A DNA stretch of 64,000 nt from Asterias amurensis (Eukaryota; Echinodermata; Asteroidea; Forcipulatida; Asteriidae). Positions within the stretch are counted from its first letter, which is position 1; every line of letters begins with the position of its first letter. The notes beneath the pieces are model-generated. The model searched no databases. It was not told the DNA's origin and saw only the letters and a program-made list of their open reading frames with translations. Made by a program: the position numbers and the translations under genes. Positions 38,401-44,235 of this stretch are shown here, one piece after another. The stretch spans positions 2,170,001 to 2,234,000 of the forward strand of contig NC_092650.1 of the NCBI RefSeq assembly GCF_032118995.1, read 5' to 3'.

Positions 38401-39808
38401 TTGGCATTTTGGGAAAAATATATTTAGCAGTTGCAAATCGCTTACTAGAACACTCAACAGTTTATTAAGAATTCATTTGACGAGTAAGAATTCATTTGAC
38501 GAGTCTTACATAACATCAGGGCTCAAAGTTAAAGGCAGTGGACACTATTGGTAATTACTCAAAATAATAAATAGCATAAAACCTTACTTGGTAACGAGTA
38601 ATGGGGAGAGGTTGATGGTATAAAACATTGTTAGAAACGGCTCCCTCTGAAGTGCCATAGTTTTTGAGAAAGAAGTAATTTTCCACAAATTTGATTTCGA
38701 GACCTCAGATTTAGAACTTGAGGTCTCGAAATCAACCATCTAAACGCACACAACTTCGTGTGACAAGGGTGTTGTTGTCTTTCATTATTATCTCGCAAGT
38801 TCGATGACCGATTGAGCTCAAATTTTCACAGGTTTGTTATTTTATGCATATGTTGAGATACACCAACTGTGAAGGCTAGTCTTTGACAATTATCAATAGT
38901 GTCCACTGCCTTTAACAATGGACTGCAGGGCCTAAGGCCGATACTTTTAGCATTGGGCAAGTGAAACCACAACCGGACAAGTCAGGTGGTCTTGTGTTTT
39001 TGTGTTTTTCAATTGACTAATAAACAGTTACACCTCATTGTCTATTATCTCTAAATTTTGACAATGTGATATATCTTAATAATTATAGTGTTTATTCAAC
39101 ATGATATTGCAAAATAAATTTTGTAGAAAACATTGCGGTACAAACACTGCAGTCTTCTGGATTTCCGTGAAATTGGAGCCAAGTACATCCTTACTGTTCT
39201 TGCCATTTACAAACAACACTGAACTTTAAATGTCAAACTGAGGGACGATGCAATGGTCAAGTGTCTTGCTTAAAGGGAAGGTACACGTTTGGTTATTGTC
39301 AAAGACCAGTCTTCTCACTTGGTGTTTCCCATCATAACCATAAAATAACAAGCCTGAGAAATTTGGGCTCAATCAGTTATCGAAGTTGCGAGAAAATTGT
39401 GAAAGAAAAAAACACCCTTATTGGACAAATTTGTGTGCTTTCAGATAAGTCTTTTATTATTTTAGTGAGAAATTACCCCTTTCTCAAAAACTACGTTACT
39501 TCAGAGGGAGTCGTTTCCCACAATGTTTTATACTATCAACAGCTCTCCAATGCTCGTTACCAAGTCAGTAAGGCCTATTTAAGTTAATATTTGTTTTGAG
39601 TAACTACCAAATGTGTACCTTCCCTTTAAGGAAACAAGTGTCACAAGTGGGACTCAAAACCACACTCAGAACACCAGAGTTTGAATCTGGTGCTCTTAAC
39701 CGCTCGGCCACAACACTTCGACGCTTCCATTTAATGTCTGTCCAAAATGTCAACAGTAACAGAGAGTAAAAGACTTACCTTCAATATTGTAACGTCAATC
39801 GGAGCCAT
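5146..39808 (-). CDS. TDRD12: TDRD12-like multi-domain piRNA helicase gene, 46 coding exons
   Basis: I traced 46 exons by GT/AG boundaries and protein similarity. Every intron phase joins correctly, and the exon lengths sum to 6075 nt (2024 residues plus stop). The order of N-terminal Tudor, DEAD-like helicase, CCCH finger and second Tudor matches vertebrate TDRD12, a piRNA-biogenesis factor of germ granules. Unlike the roughly 1200-residue vertebrate protein as I recall it, this one continues with a third Tudor, armadillo-like repeats and a CS/p23-like domain. The start ATG (39808-39806) is chosen because MAPIDVTILK followed by VTDPSHFW aligns with the TDRD12 amino terminus. The stop is at 5148-5146. 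Exon coordinates are in the block entries; boundaries may be off by a few bases, and small in-frame exons could be missing. The 5' UTR, promoter and poly(A) site were not determined. The family role is established knowledge; activity of this protein is inferred. Confidence 0.9.
5842..7195 (-). CDS. TDRD12: TDRD12 exons 43-45: CS (p23-like) domain
   Basis: Exons: 7082-7195, 6073-6235, 5842-5941 (residues about 1836-1962). The sequence follows the CS/p23 fold closely: HPKVLWSQRSNSVVLSVQL, GVQTYDIKLTSTSISF, MYEFTLNLYGRVR, EVLITLYKE and KWSRLAA. The p23-type tail motif YIGVDFERWNEEAD then runs into an acidic stretch. This tail, together with the WSQR start, resembles the HSP90 co-chaperone p23 and the N-terminus of HACD3 more than a minimal CS domain. 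HSP90 machinery is known to act in piRNA biogenesis, so an HSP90 link is a reasonable inference. CS domains have been described in some TDRD12/Yb-family proteins, as far as I recall. Confidence 0.85.
6811..6983. mobile_element. TIR element with GCCCTTTTCGAAACCACG ends
   Basis: GCCCTTTTCGAAACCACGCC and GCCGTGGTTTCAAAAAGGGC are inverted repeats that extend about 35 bp, including a CGGCTTTGGA pair. Located in a TDRD12 intron (43/44). Two opposite ORFs here are shadows of the palindrome. Confidence 0.65.
7317..7682. mobile_element. TIR element, about 365 bp with 80-bp arms
   Basis: The left arm (AATGTATATTTGGTTTGCGG through GTTCTTAGAGAACTGTCTTGC) is the reverse complement of the right arm. The inner half also contains a CAGAACTGAGAAGTCTCCCGA tract. 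Partial relatives lie at about 19725-19925 and 34990-35410. Confidence 0.68.
7728..8018 (-). CDS. TDRD12: TDRD12 exon 42: linker between ARM block and CS domain
   Basis: This 291-nt exon encodes residues about 1739-1836. The first part (LMCMSHSQSTHQLLSTLHVR, then LIDYTKKHM) looks helical and could cap the ARM block. The rest is polar and acidic, with FSFFSSQSNPPAGG and KEGEEPVIEEDLNDMPSLEY, and is probably flexible. It is spliced from the clear acceptor CTCTGCAG just above 8018 to the donor GTAAGA below 7728. No known domain recognised. Confidence 0.83.
8288..8398. mobile_element. Fold-back element, AAAGGAACACGTTG family, half copy
   Basis: Only the right arm is present (CAAACGGTTTCAAACGC to CCAAGGCAACGTGTTCCTTTT), ending about 15 bp from TDRD12 exon 41. 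Confidence 0.55.
8415..12822 (-). CDS. TDRD12: TDRD12 exons 35-41: armadillo/HEAT-like repeat block
   Basis: Exons: 12764-12822, 11965-12087, 10953-10992, 10627-10691, 10195-10323, 9532-9657, 8415-8591 (residues about 1500-1739). After a helical lead-in (NLEDQLEAAKQIKELM), the sequence shows repeated units with the armadillo pattern of a GG followed by a leucine-rich helix: VGGLHQLCRLLL, YGGIQALCRLLDQSV with INQASSALASLVADN, AGGLKSLCKLLGIV with LMNMLRALYKMAAHLG, and EGGLTVLCDYLW with IIAQALSVLSSNN. I count at least four units. ARM folds are protein-binding scaffolds, so this is probably a partner-recruiting module; the partner is unknown. The acceptor edge of exon 36 is duplicated 120 bp upstream. 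The donor assigned to exon 40 is uncertain by one base. Confidence 0.82.
8966..9310 (+). mobile_element. tRNA-derived SINE (Ser/Leu-like head)
   Basis: A tRNA-like head with box A GTGGCCGAGCGGATAAGAGC and box B GGGTTCGAATCC is followed by a conserved tail (CTGTGAGGGCAGAGATGG, CAAGGGAGCTGAGA, AGCGCTATATAAA). It ends in (ATT)n. Other copies, mostly inverted, are at about 5550-5740, 20980-21335, 27740-27955, 30320-30525 and 39620-39715. Tail-only pieces are at 48155-48260 and 62285-62345. Confidence 0.72.
10391..10584. mobile_element. Fold-back element with CGAATGCGAA arms
   Basis: GTTCATACTTCCTGCGAATGCG and CGCATTCGCAGGAAGTATGAAC form near-perfect arms of a roughly 190-bp element between TDRD12 exons 38 and 39. 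Confidence 0.7.
11223..11610 (-). mobile_element. TTAA-flanked TIR element, family 1 (copy 3)
   Basis: Full-length copy in inverted orientation inside a TDRD12 intron (36/37). Termini are AGGCAGTGGACACTATTGG and CCAATAGTGTCCACTGTCTT, with TTAA and TTGA at the ends. The internal GAGACCTCAAG/CTTGAGGTCTC palindrome is intact. Confidence 0.75.
11650..11820. mobile_element. Fold-back element with CGAATGCGAA arms
   Basis: Second copy of the family at 10391-10584, with GGTTCATAGTTCCTGCGAATG and GCATTCGCACGAAGTATGAACC ends. Confidence 0.65.
12088..12252 (-). repeat. TDRD12: Tandem copy of TDRD12 exon 36 acceptor edge
   Basis: One extra copy, offset by exactly 120 bp. It includes the TCATTTCAG acceptor and about 75 nt of exon (ESDYEVDVTPLCQLLVSMQ) plus adjoining intron (AAGAATAAATGACATC). 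Confidence 0.82.
12386..12714. mobile_element. Two adjacent fold-back elements built on GCTTAGC/GCTAAGC
   Basis: Repeated phrases TGCTAAGCAGAAC, CAGGATACCAGTCACA and GTGCTTAAAGCAGCT mark two partly inverted units in TDRD12 intron 35. Related units occur at about 25370-25560, 49072-49247, 55915-56107 and 62740-62860. They commonly read 'gggcccaatttcat' or similar at one end. Confidence 0.6.
14196..18415 (-). CDS. TDRD12: TDRD12 exons 29-34: third extended Tudor domain
   Basis: Exons: 18290-18415, 17606-17731, 17106-17232, 16525-16659, 15742-15882, 14196-14300 (residues about 1246-1499). The entry strand FYTVYVSSVHTPGCLYIQLA in exon 29 is followed by the Tudor core KVGEVCLAKFHEDERWNRV (exons 30-31) and YEVFYLDFGDQEEVSKEWIR (exon 31). 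ILQLPFQAIKCSL (exons 31-32) is the classic extended-Tudor signature, and exon 33 (ECIQYEIELFNT) completes the nuclease-like fold. This is the best-preserved Tudor of the three, with W, Y, F, D and N positions consistent with an aromatic cage. I know of no third Tudor in vertebrate TDRD12. The acceptor edge of exon 29 is present in three tandem copies. Confidence 0.87.
14384..14560. repeat. 23-bp minisatellite, about 7-8 units
   Basis: Unit CGGCAAAGCTTGCGACCACAAAG, with small changes, between TDRD12 exons 33 and 34. It creates long open frames on both strands, which I do not regard as genes. Confidence 0.85.
14954..15336. mobile_element. Near-perfect fold-back element (about 380 bp)
   Basis: Two arms of about 185 bp are inverted copies of each other. 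The outer ends are TTTAAAGGAACACGTTGCCTT and its complement. The centre is a perfect hairpin, GGCCATTTATGGGAGTCAAA facing TTTGACTCCCATAAATGGCC. It lies in TDRD12 intron 33. A 180-bp relative without the central stem lies at 58249-58430 and a half copy at 8288-8398. TTAA flanks suggest the same transposition machinery as family 1. Confidence 0.8.
15333..15698 (-). mobile_element. TTAA-flanked TIR element, family 1 (copy 4)
   Basis: Inverted-orientation copy that starts directly at the right end of the fold-back element, the two sharing one TTTAAA. The right end is diverged (GGTGTCCAGTATCTTTAA). Confidence 0.72.
15943..16235 (+). mobile_element. Family 1 TIR element, truncated, with duplicated left end
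   Basis: A left terminus (TTTAAAGGCACTGGACACC) at 15943 is followed 60 bp later by a second left terminus (CTTAAAGACACTAGACACT). The element then breaks off after the central palindrome. Located in TDRD12 intron 32. Confidence 0.65.
17304..17596 (-). mobile_element. Family 1 TIR element, truncated next to TDRD12 exon 30 donor
   Basis: Starts with CTTAAAAGGCAGTGGACAC and runs to GATGACCGATTGAGCTC, where it stops without the outer terminus. Only about ten bases separate the break from exon 30, so the first part of that intron is transposon-derived. Confidence 0.7.
18416..18690 (-). repeat. TDRD12: Tandem copies of TDRD12 exon 29 acceptor edge
   Basis: Upstream of exon 29, two further copies of its acceptor (CTATCTAG) and first ~54 nt (SQPILLPDPIYLKISDEF) occur at offsets of 139 and 133 bp. 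They are joined by intron-derived AAAACCTACAGGCTCTGATA. The last one has small substitutions. Confidence 0.82.
19934..23832 (-). CDS. TDRD12: TDRD12 exons 23-28: second extended Tudor domain
   Basis: Exons: 23554-23832, 22979-23068, 22565-22627, 21638-21699, 20656-20785, 19934-20013 (residues 1012-1246). Exon 23 begins ILVTHVVDASNFYARIL, the typical entry strand of an extended Tudor, and contains GDLCVIEDGQHVYHRVRV. Exon 24 gives VQYVDQGRTERVPVSKLLRLP, and exon 25 gives VVEIVVCRIEPLD. Exons 26-28 cover KIHDKQLEGKIIL, NTLWVDPLVQRVHLPSLQTS and DNPEHITNLRKR, which closely follows the carboxyl part of vertebrate TDRD12. The donor edge of exon 27 has been copied several times in the following intron. 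After exon 28 the protein goes on well past where I recall the vertebrate protein ending. Confidence 0.87.
20225..20655 (-). repeat. TDRD12: Tandem copies of TDRD12 exon 27 donor edge with GACA microsatellite
   Basis: After exon 27, its last ~50 nt (NIRQELLEEGYAEDNPE) and the GTTTGT donor recur at offsets of 109, 109 and 117 bp, giving apparent donors at 20547, 20438 and 20321. Copies are spaced by (CTGT)n, and a fifth partial copy abuts a tRNA-like SINE head near 20230. Read-through from the real donor meets a TAG within the first repeat. Confidence 0.82.
20980..21335 (-). mobile_element. tRNA-derived SINE (Ser/Leu-like head), inverted
   Basis: Full-length inverted copy of the SINE at 8966-9310, with (ATT)n tail at the low end and GTGTCATGGCCGAGTGGTTAAG as the head. 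In TDRD12 intron 26. Confidence 0.7.
21752..22116. mobile_element. TIR element, CGAGTAAAAAAAGAAACATG ends
   Basis: CGAGTAAAAAAAGAAACATG TTTAGCGTCC and its complement form 30-bp terminal inverted repeats. The interior has long A and T runs. In TDRD12 intron 25. Confidence 0.65.
24356..24907 (-). CDS. TDRD12: TDRD12 exons 21-22: CCCH zinc finger
   Basis: Exon 21 (24843-24907) and exon 22 (24356-24458) join in phase 2 to give a C-x8-C-x5-C-x3-H finger. The ligands are Cys967, Cys976, Cys982 and His986, within LCHQLKAFGRC and RNEKSCTGRH. The same LKAFG..C arrangement occurs at this place in vertebrate TDRD12. CCCH fingers commonly contact RNA; here it lies directly after the second RecA lobe. 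The finger is split by an intron, so it is visible only after splicing. Residues 987-1011 (DVDTPGSQANHLHLPPSG) lead into the second Tudor. Confidence 0.87.
25099..32426 (-). CDS. TDRD12: TDRD12 exons 10-20: DEAD-like RNA helicase core
   Basis: Exons: 32322-32426, 31537-31708, 30571-30759, 30001-30135, 29625-29726, 28739-28783, 27976-28173, 27416-27535, 26603-26726, 25933-26072, 25099-25233 (residues about 467-955). Exon 12 has a Q-motif-like segment (GPSAIQAYSWPSI) and an intact P-loop, SAPGTGKS (residues 590-597). Exon 13 has PLVIVVCPRW (motif Ia region). Exon 15 has VFDDAD in place of DEAD (residues 702-707). Exon 16 has FASQWT where motif III (SAT) is expected, and exon 17 has RIVIFTNKKEDAQKL (motif IV region). 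Motifs V and VI in exon 19 are degenerate: TDDACQDLGI, and no HRxGR arginine finger. ATP binding looks plausible, but processive unwinding is doubtful. Mammalian TDRD12 also has degenerate motifs, so this is family-typical except for the well-kept P-loop. Confidence 0.88.
25560..25910 (-). mobile_element. tRNA-derived SINE (second family)
   Basis: Read on the minus strand: a tRNA-like head GTGATCCAGTGGTAAGACTG with box B GGTTCAAATCC, then a body with CCGCTGATTTCACAATGACTAG and GAGAGATTGGCCCATGCC. Other copies lie at about 190-365, 10770-10905, 29110-29395 and 32430-32660. Confidence 0.68.
27740..27955 (-). mobile_element. tRNA-derived SINE (Ser/Leu-like head), partial
   Basis: Head and first part of the body are present (GTGTTGTGGCCGAGCGGCCC), ending 20 bp from TDRD12 exon 16. 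A close relative lies at 30320-30525. Confidence 0.6.
29431..29608. mobile_element. Fold-back element built on GTCCTAACTTAGGAC
   Basis: About 180 bp. Outer ends GGGGTGGATTTCACAAAGG and CTTTGTGAAAACCTCCCC enclose nested palindromes (GTCCTAACTTAGGACTAGTCC, TAGGCAATGCTAAGAGAT). Ends about 15 bp from TDRD12 exon 14. Confidence 0.7.
30877..31081. mobile_element. Fold-back element built on GTCCTAACTTAGGAC
   Basis: Same family as 29431-29608, with one internal stretch (GTGCTAAGTTAGGATGAGTTA) duplicated. In TDRD12 intron 11. Confidence 0.7.
31125..31465 (-). mobile_element. Family 1 TIR element, diverged copy
   Basis: Recognised from the body (TAAACCATTGTGAAAAACAAC, CTCCCTCTGGAGTAATGTAG) and the right end (CCAATAGTGTCCAGTGCC). 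It lies in TDRD12 intron 11, just after a GTCCTAACTTAGGAC fold-back. Confidence 0.6.
32749..33493 (-). CDS. TDRD12: TDRD12 exon 9: long Ser/Pro/Gln-rich linker
   Basis: A single 745-nt exon, by far the largest in the gene, encodes residues about 219-467. It is rich in Ser, Pro, Thr and Gln, with runs such as QQQQ and repeated phrases of the type PSARN(L/Q)S and SLPSARNQSPQ, so it is probably disordered. The C-terminal end turns more ordered (LPFAVGGKFSLMPEEMD). It sits between the N-terminal Tudor and the helicase, where vertebrate TDRD12 also carries a poorly conserved linker. No catalytic motif is visible. Acceptor AG and donor GT are both present, and the phases fit exons 8 and 10. Confidence 0.85.
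34053..39808 (-). CDS. TDRD12: TDRD12 exons 1-8: N-terminal extended Tudor domain
   Basis: Exons: 39779-39808, 38214-38369, 37315-37403, 36736-36783, 35828-35947, 34917-34972, 34519-34604, 34053-34122 (residues 1-219). The Tudor core is spread over exons 3-4, where GMVCLARK, HWYRARV and VLLDYGESIRVP show the usual aromatic and Asp-Tyr-Gly pattern. Exon 5 (ASFLGVPFQAREYALYDLLP) matches the segment that follows Tudor cores in extended Tudor domains. Exons 7-8 (VTLYVSVDLNQ, LDYATKGD) complete the nuclease-like half. Tudor domains of this kind usually bind dimethylarginine on PIWI proteins; whether the aromatic cage is complete here was not tested. Partial tandem copies of exon 2 lie in intron 2, and a 15-bp tandem array abuts the exon 8 acceptor. 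Confidence 0.88.
34144..34330 (-). repeat. 15-bp minisatellite just upstream of TDRD12 exon 8 acceptor
   Basis: About a dozen units, read on the minus strand as TGATTTTGATTTGAC. It lies about 20 bp from the exon 8 acceptor, in the place of the branch point and pyrimidine tract. The open frame over it is repeat-derived. Confidence 0.85.
34655..34796. mobile_element. Small TIR element, GGTGGCAGCAGACT ends
   Basis: Inverted ends GGAGACTTTGAAACACTAGG / ACTTGGTGGCAGCAGAC, about 140 bp, between TDRD12 exons 6 and 7. Confidence 0.6.
37425..37715 (+). mobile_element. Family 1 TIR element, diverged and shortened
   Basis: Body sequence (TGCATAAAATAACAAATCTGTG, TACTACCAACAGTTCTCCATTG) is recognisable, but the termini are decayed. 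It lies in TDRD12 intron 2, between the exon-2 duplication array and exon 3. Confidence 0.5.
37740..38213 (-). repeat. TDRD12: Tandem copies of TDRD12 exon 2 donor edge plus GC-rich minisatellite
   Basis: Two extra partial copies of exon 2 follow the real exon at offsets of 220 and 196 bp. Each holds the last ~130 nt of the exon (VPGPSMTPQAR through KKGM) and the same GTAGGT donor, separated by ACCCTTGCCACCCC units. They lack the acceptor and the first ~12 codons. The middle copy has a one-base insertion that shifts the frame; the last copy keeps its frame (HVNQAKKGM). Confidence 0.82.
38529..38914 (-). mobile_element. Family 1 TIR element, full length, symmetric TTAA ends
   Basis: The cleanest copy: TTAAAGGCAGTGGACACTA on the left and TAGTGTCCACTGCCTTTAA on the right are nearly perfect inverted repeats. 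It lies in TDRD12 intron 1. Confidence 0.78.
39270..39629 (+). mobile_element. Family 1 TIR element, variant subfamily (AGGGAAGGTACACG ends)
   Basis: Ends are TTAAAGGGAAGGTACACGTTTGG and AAATGTGTACCTTCCCTTTAA. The interior is related to family 1, but the central palindrome differs. It lies about 150 bp downstream of TDRD12 exon 1. Confidence 0.65.
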
Positions 39809-40601
39809 GTTGAGAACCGTTATGCAGCACACTCAAGGAATATCTAGATAAAAACAATGTTCAGCTGATGATATTCACATTTTAAACAAAATCTGAAACC
39901 GTTTAGGCTTATTGAATTTTTCCACTATACTAACATTAACAAACAAAAATTGACACGTGGATCTCAATGTTTTTGTCTCATATTTTGGAAGAACTTTGCG
40001 ATTTGTTGAGCAAAATATTTCATTGATGTTTAGTTGCGATATCGAAACACTCATCCCAACAGGAGGAGGTTTACGTTATTGCAACTACATGTAGATATGA
40101 TGTTGTAAGCCCATTTATTACACAATGGAATCTATTTTTTTGTTGGCAAAGAACACTCAACTCGTGAAACACAAATGGTCGGACCAACCATTCTTTGAAC
40201 AGGGGTGTTTGTGCACACCACGATGTTTTTATGTGTGCACACTATACGAGAACAGCCTCCTCTGTGCACCGCTATGTATGAAGCAGCAAGGGTGCACAAC
40301 AACCGTTGCGCGTTTAATAAAACCAGCGTCATGGGCACTCCTTTTCACGGAATGTTGGTCCAAAATTTTTTACAGAAACTGCTTGCTTGGATTCTTGGAT
40401 TTGGAAGTTAAACTTGAAATTGAACTTGAATGAAGTACCCGCCATAGTTCATTAGTTGCGATAATGTAACCTTCCTCCCGACGGCCGTAAGAGGAGGGTA
40501 ACAGTGTTGCAACTACATTGCCAAGACTAGGCATCTATTCTTGAGAATTAAAAAATTAAATTATTCTAAAAAATCAAATTATTAAAATCAAATTAATAAT
40601 A
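39809..40601. other. Region upstream of TDRD12 (probable promoter)
   Basis: Contains the 5' UTR and promoter of TDRD12 by position, but no TATA box or initiator stands out. ORFs at 40125-40433 are on both strands and have no recognised relatives. Confidence 0.4.
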
Positions 40602-40989
40602 TTGAAGGCAGTGGACACTATTGGTAATTACTCAAAATAATTATTAGCATAAAACCTTTCTTGGTGACGAGTTATGGGGAGAGGTTGATGGTATAAAACA
40701 TTATGAGAAACGGCTCCCTCTGAAGTGTCATAGTATTCAAGAAAGAAGTAATTTTCCAGGAATTTGATTTCGAGACCTCAGATTTAGAACTTGAGGTCTC
40801 GAAATCAACCATCTAAATGCACACAACTTCGTGTGACAAGGGTGTTTTTTCCTTTCATTATTATCTCGCAAGTTCGATGACCGATTGAGCTCAAATTTTC
40901 ACAGGTTTGTTATTTTATGCGTATGTGGAGATACACCCAACTCTGAAGGCTAGTCTTTGACAATTACCAATAGTGTCCACTGCCTTTAA
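40602..40989 (-). mobile_element. Family 1 TIR element, full length
   Basis: Flanked by TTGA and TTAA in the intergenic region upstream of TDRD12. Close in sequence to the copy at 38529-38914. Confidence 0.76.
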
Positions 40990-43908
40990 TATATCCTGAT
41001 GTCATGTGTTTTCAGTAGGATAACAGGAAAATTGTTCACAATCAAAAACTAATTTTTTTTTTCAAATCATCTATCCAATTTTTTAACAATAACACTTTCA
41101 CTTCATGGTGTGTTAAAATTTTTAAAGTTTTGGTTTTACGTTGCGAGAGACAGTCCGCCATTAACAGTGCTTGTGCATGGACGACATTGGAGCAACGTCA
41201 TATGTTTTCACACCTTTCATTGGTTGGTATTTTATTGAATATTCAGAAGCTAGTATGGCGGGCAAAGTAAATTAAAAATATTATTCAATTACTACTGAAC
41301 AAATTTAATTACATTTTTGTCCTAAGGCATTATGGCTACTATATTAGAATCCAGAGATATCATAAGGCATGAAAGTAAAACACCCCACCCCCCCTTGACG
41401 CACTCACACTTCATAACAATCCGTTTTCCCCCATTTCAGACCAGTAATGTTTGGTTTCAGGAGATAAGAAACCAATCTATGATATTTTCTCTTAAATGTA
41501 GACTTAATATTTATTACGCTTATCGGAATTTATAACAGTTATGAAGTAAATATATAAAAAAAAATTGTTGTCATTTTCACTTAAAATATTTTAATATTTT
41601 CCCCACATTTGCGCACCATAGAATCCCAAATAGTAACCTCACGTGATCCATCTAGTGACTAAAGCAGAATAAAACTCAATCTAGCAGATAGTAATTTTGT
41701 TTTGAACTTTCGAGGTTGGATGATGTTTCTTTGACTCACTTGAATGTTGGCATAATAATGCACTAGTGATTAGTACCAAAAATCAATCATTTTATAAATG
41801 TTTGAGCATAACCAACGACAGGAAACTTTATTCTCAGCATGATTAAGCCTGATGAAAATACAGACCGTGAGTAAACTGCATAGCTTCTGTCACCGGTGCA
41901 GCTTACACAATTTCGCGGTAAACGGGAATCAAAGTTGGGGACCGAAAACATATGAGGGTCGATAACGTATGACGCTACGATACAAAATTACTTGTCACTC
42001 TTCGGTCTTGATTATGATCCAGAATCATGGGTTACACTAAGACCCAGTAACTGGGGCGCTGTGTTAGGTTACACTCAGTTCAGCAACTATATAGTACAGT
42101 GAGTGACACTTACTCCTAAATTGGCATTATACTAATAAACAGGAAATACACTTTTCTGCCTGCCCAGTTTCCGGACAACTTCGGTTTAAAAGTACTTTTG
42201 CTATCTAAAAGAGAAGAGGCAACAACTTCAAAATCATCATCATTCATTGTTAAATGTGCAAATTTTCCGCACCTCACCACCAATTTATCCGCCCTTAAAA
42301 AGCTCACAAAATTCACCATTATTACCATGATAACTCACTTTAAACGCTCGTCTATCAGAAAGTTTCACATTTTAAAATATGACGGAACTCCCCCATGACG
42401 TTATTATGTTGTGCGTGAAACACACGTGTGTAGTTAAATGCGCGGCTGGCTGGACATAATTGACATATTGAGGGCGGTATAACAAAATAACAGTTGTCAA
42501 CTCAGATCCAAAATAAAGAATGTCATTTTTTTCTCTGCTCTGGATGGGACTTCAGACTTTTTATAGAGACCAAGGATCATTTTGAATAACAATCACTTCT
42601 CATTTTATGCGGGTAGATAATTTAATAGGTAGTAGTCCCCTACAATGGTGGATTTGATTTCATCGATGAAGCCCTAACTTAGTGTTTCTTCACCAAGTAA
42701 GTTCCACTGGATAAATTGTTCATCTGAAAGTAAATAATTAAACTTGTTGCTGATGTATGTGACAGTACTGTCATGACCTATGACTGAGTCTGACGGTAAT
42801 GCTGCTGTCCCCTGCATGCTGGCACTGACTTATGGAGAATAGAGGAAGGAAACGGACTTAATTTATCATGACTGTTGTGTGGTCTTTTAAATTTTTAAAC
42901 CTCCATGAATTGATCAAGACTCTTCCTTGTTTGACTTTCACTTTTCTTGTTTTTTTAGGTAGCGTAGAGTCTTTTTTAATAATAGACTGACATTTGCAGA
43001 GTTTGCTAGCGGACTGTGTAACTTATAAGTAAACAATAAGTGCAAGTGTAAACCTTGCGTGGTTAAGTTGTTTTTCTTTCGAATGGTGAAGTAGCTACAA
43101 AAGCTTAAATGAAACTATTTATGTTAGTTAGTCATGAAAGTGCAACATTTTATTTCCTCTCTGCAATAACCTGGCAAATATAAAATAACACAGAAACCAC
43201 TTATTTTTACTTTCCAATACAACAGGCAAAGTTGAGAACGCACTATTGTTCTCAGCAGAGAGGGACTGGCTGGGAATGACAGGTGACTGGTGGTTGTAAA
43301 CCATTGTCAACATGATCATGAGGTGGCTGATGAGAACTGTTGTTGGGTGCTGGGTCTCTGGAGCAAGACATGTCAGGTAATAAAGCACTCATTGTTTCTT
43401 CAGGCCTGGAATTACATGGAGGCCAATGGCCTGTGTTGCCCTATAGTCTTGGCCTTGTGGTGCCCCTTTAAAGGTTCCCCGTAGGCTAATATAGTAATTC
43501 AGATTTTACAATGGAACTTTATGGAAGTGCCCTTTGCAAAATGAAAATGGCATTGCCCTGTCAAATATGAAATTCCAGGCCTGTTTGTATTTTATTTATT
43601 GTTCTCTGAAATTGAAATTTTGTAAATTTTTCTTTATCACGACTTGAATTTCATCTTTTATGTGAGAGGGCAAGGGAATTTTCTTTTTGTAAAGGGCGCT
43701 TTCATTGGAAGACCTCAAATAAGTTTATGATGAGGGGCACCAAAGAACACAAAGACAAGGCAGGGCAATGTAGGCCATAGTCTCGGTGGTAAAATTTCAT
43801 GACTGCTTTTACAACAAAATTAATTACTGTCTAAAACTCTAAAATGTACATCATCACATTAAAACTGTGTAAGGAAGACACTCAAAGTTTATTATTAATG
43901 TTTGTTAA
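40990..43908. other. Intergenic, between TDRD12 and TMEM64
   Basis: Mostly unique AT-rich DNA. A stretch near 42400-42530 (CACACGTGTG E-box-like site, GCGCGGCTGGCTGG) is the most promoter-like part and might hold the unseen TMEM64 first exon. 43395-43790 contains a repeat sharing the AGGCCTGGAATT and GTGCCCCTTTAAAGG phrases with 45010-45190 and 960-1025. Confidence 0.35.
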
Positions 43909-44235
43909 TTTAAAAGACACTGGTCACCTTTGTAATTGTCAAAGACAAGTCTTCTGGTCGTTGAAATTGCGAGATAATAATGAAAGAAAAAACACCCTTG
44001 TCACACAAAGTTGTGTGCTTTCAGATGCTTGATTTTGGGACCTCAAAATTTAATTCTGAGGTCTCGAAATTAAATTTGTGGAAAATTACTTCTTTCTCAA
44101 AAACTACGTTACTTTAGAGGGAGCCGTTTCTTACAATGTTTTATACTATCAACAGCTCTCCATTGCTTGTTACCAAGTTAGTTTTTATGCTAACAATAAT
44201 TTTGGGTAATTACCGATAGTGTCCACTGCCTTTAA
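43909..44235 (+). mobile_element. Family 1 TIR element
   Basis: Left end TTAAAAGACACTGGTCACC, right end GTGTCCACTGCCTTTAAA. A short internal deletion removes the segment after the left terminus. Located upstream of TMEM64. Confidence 0.7.
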
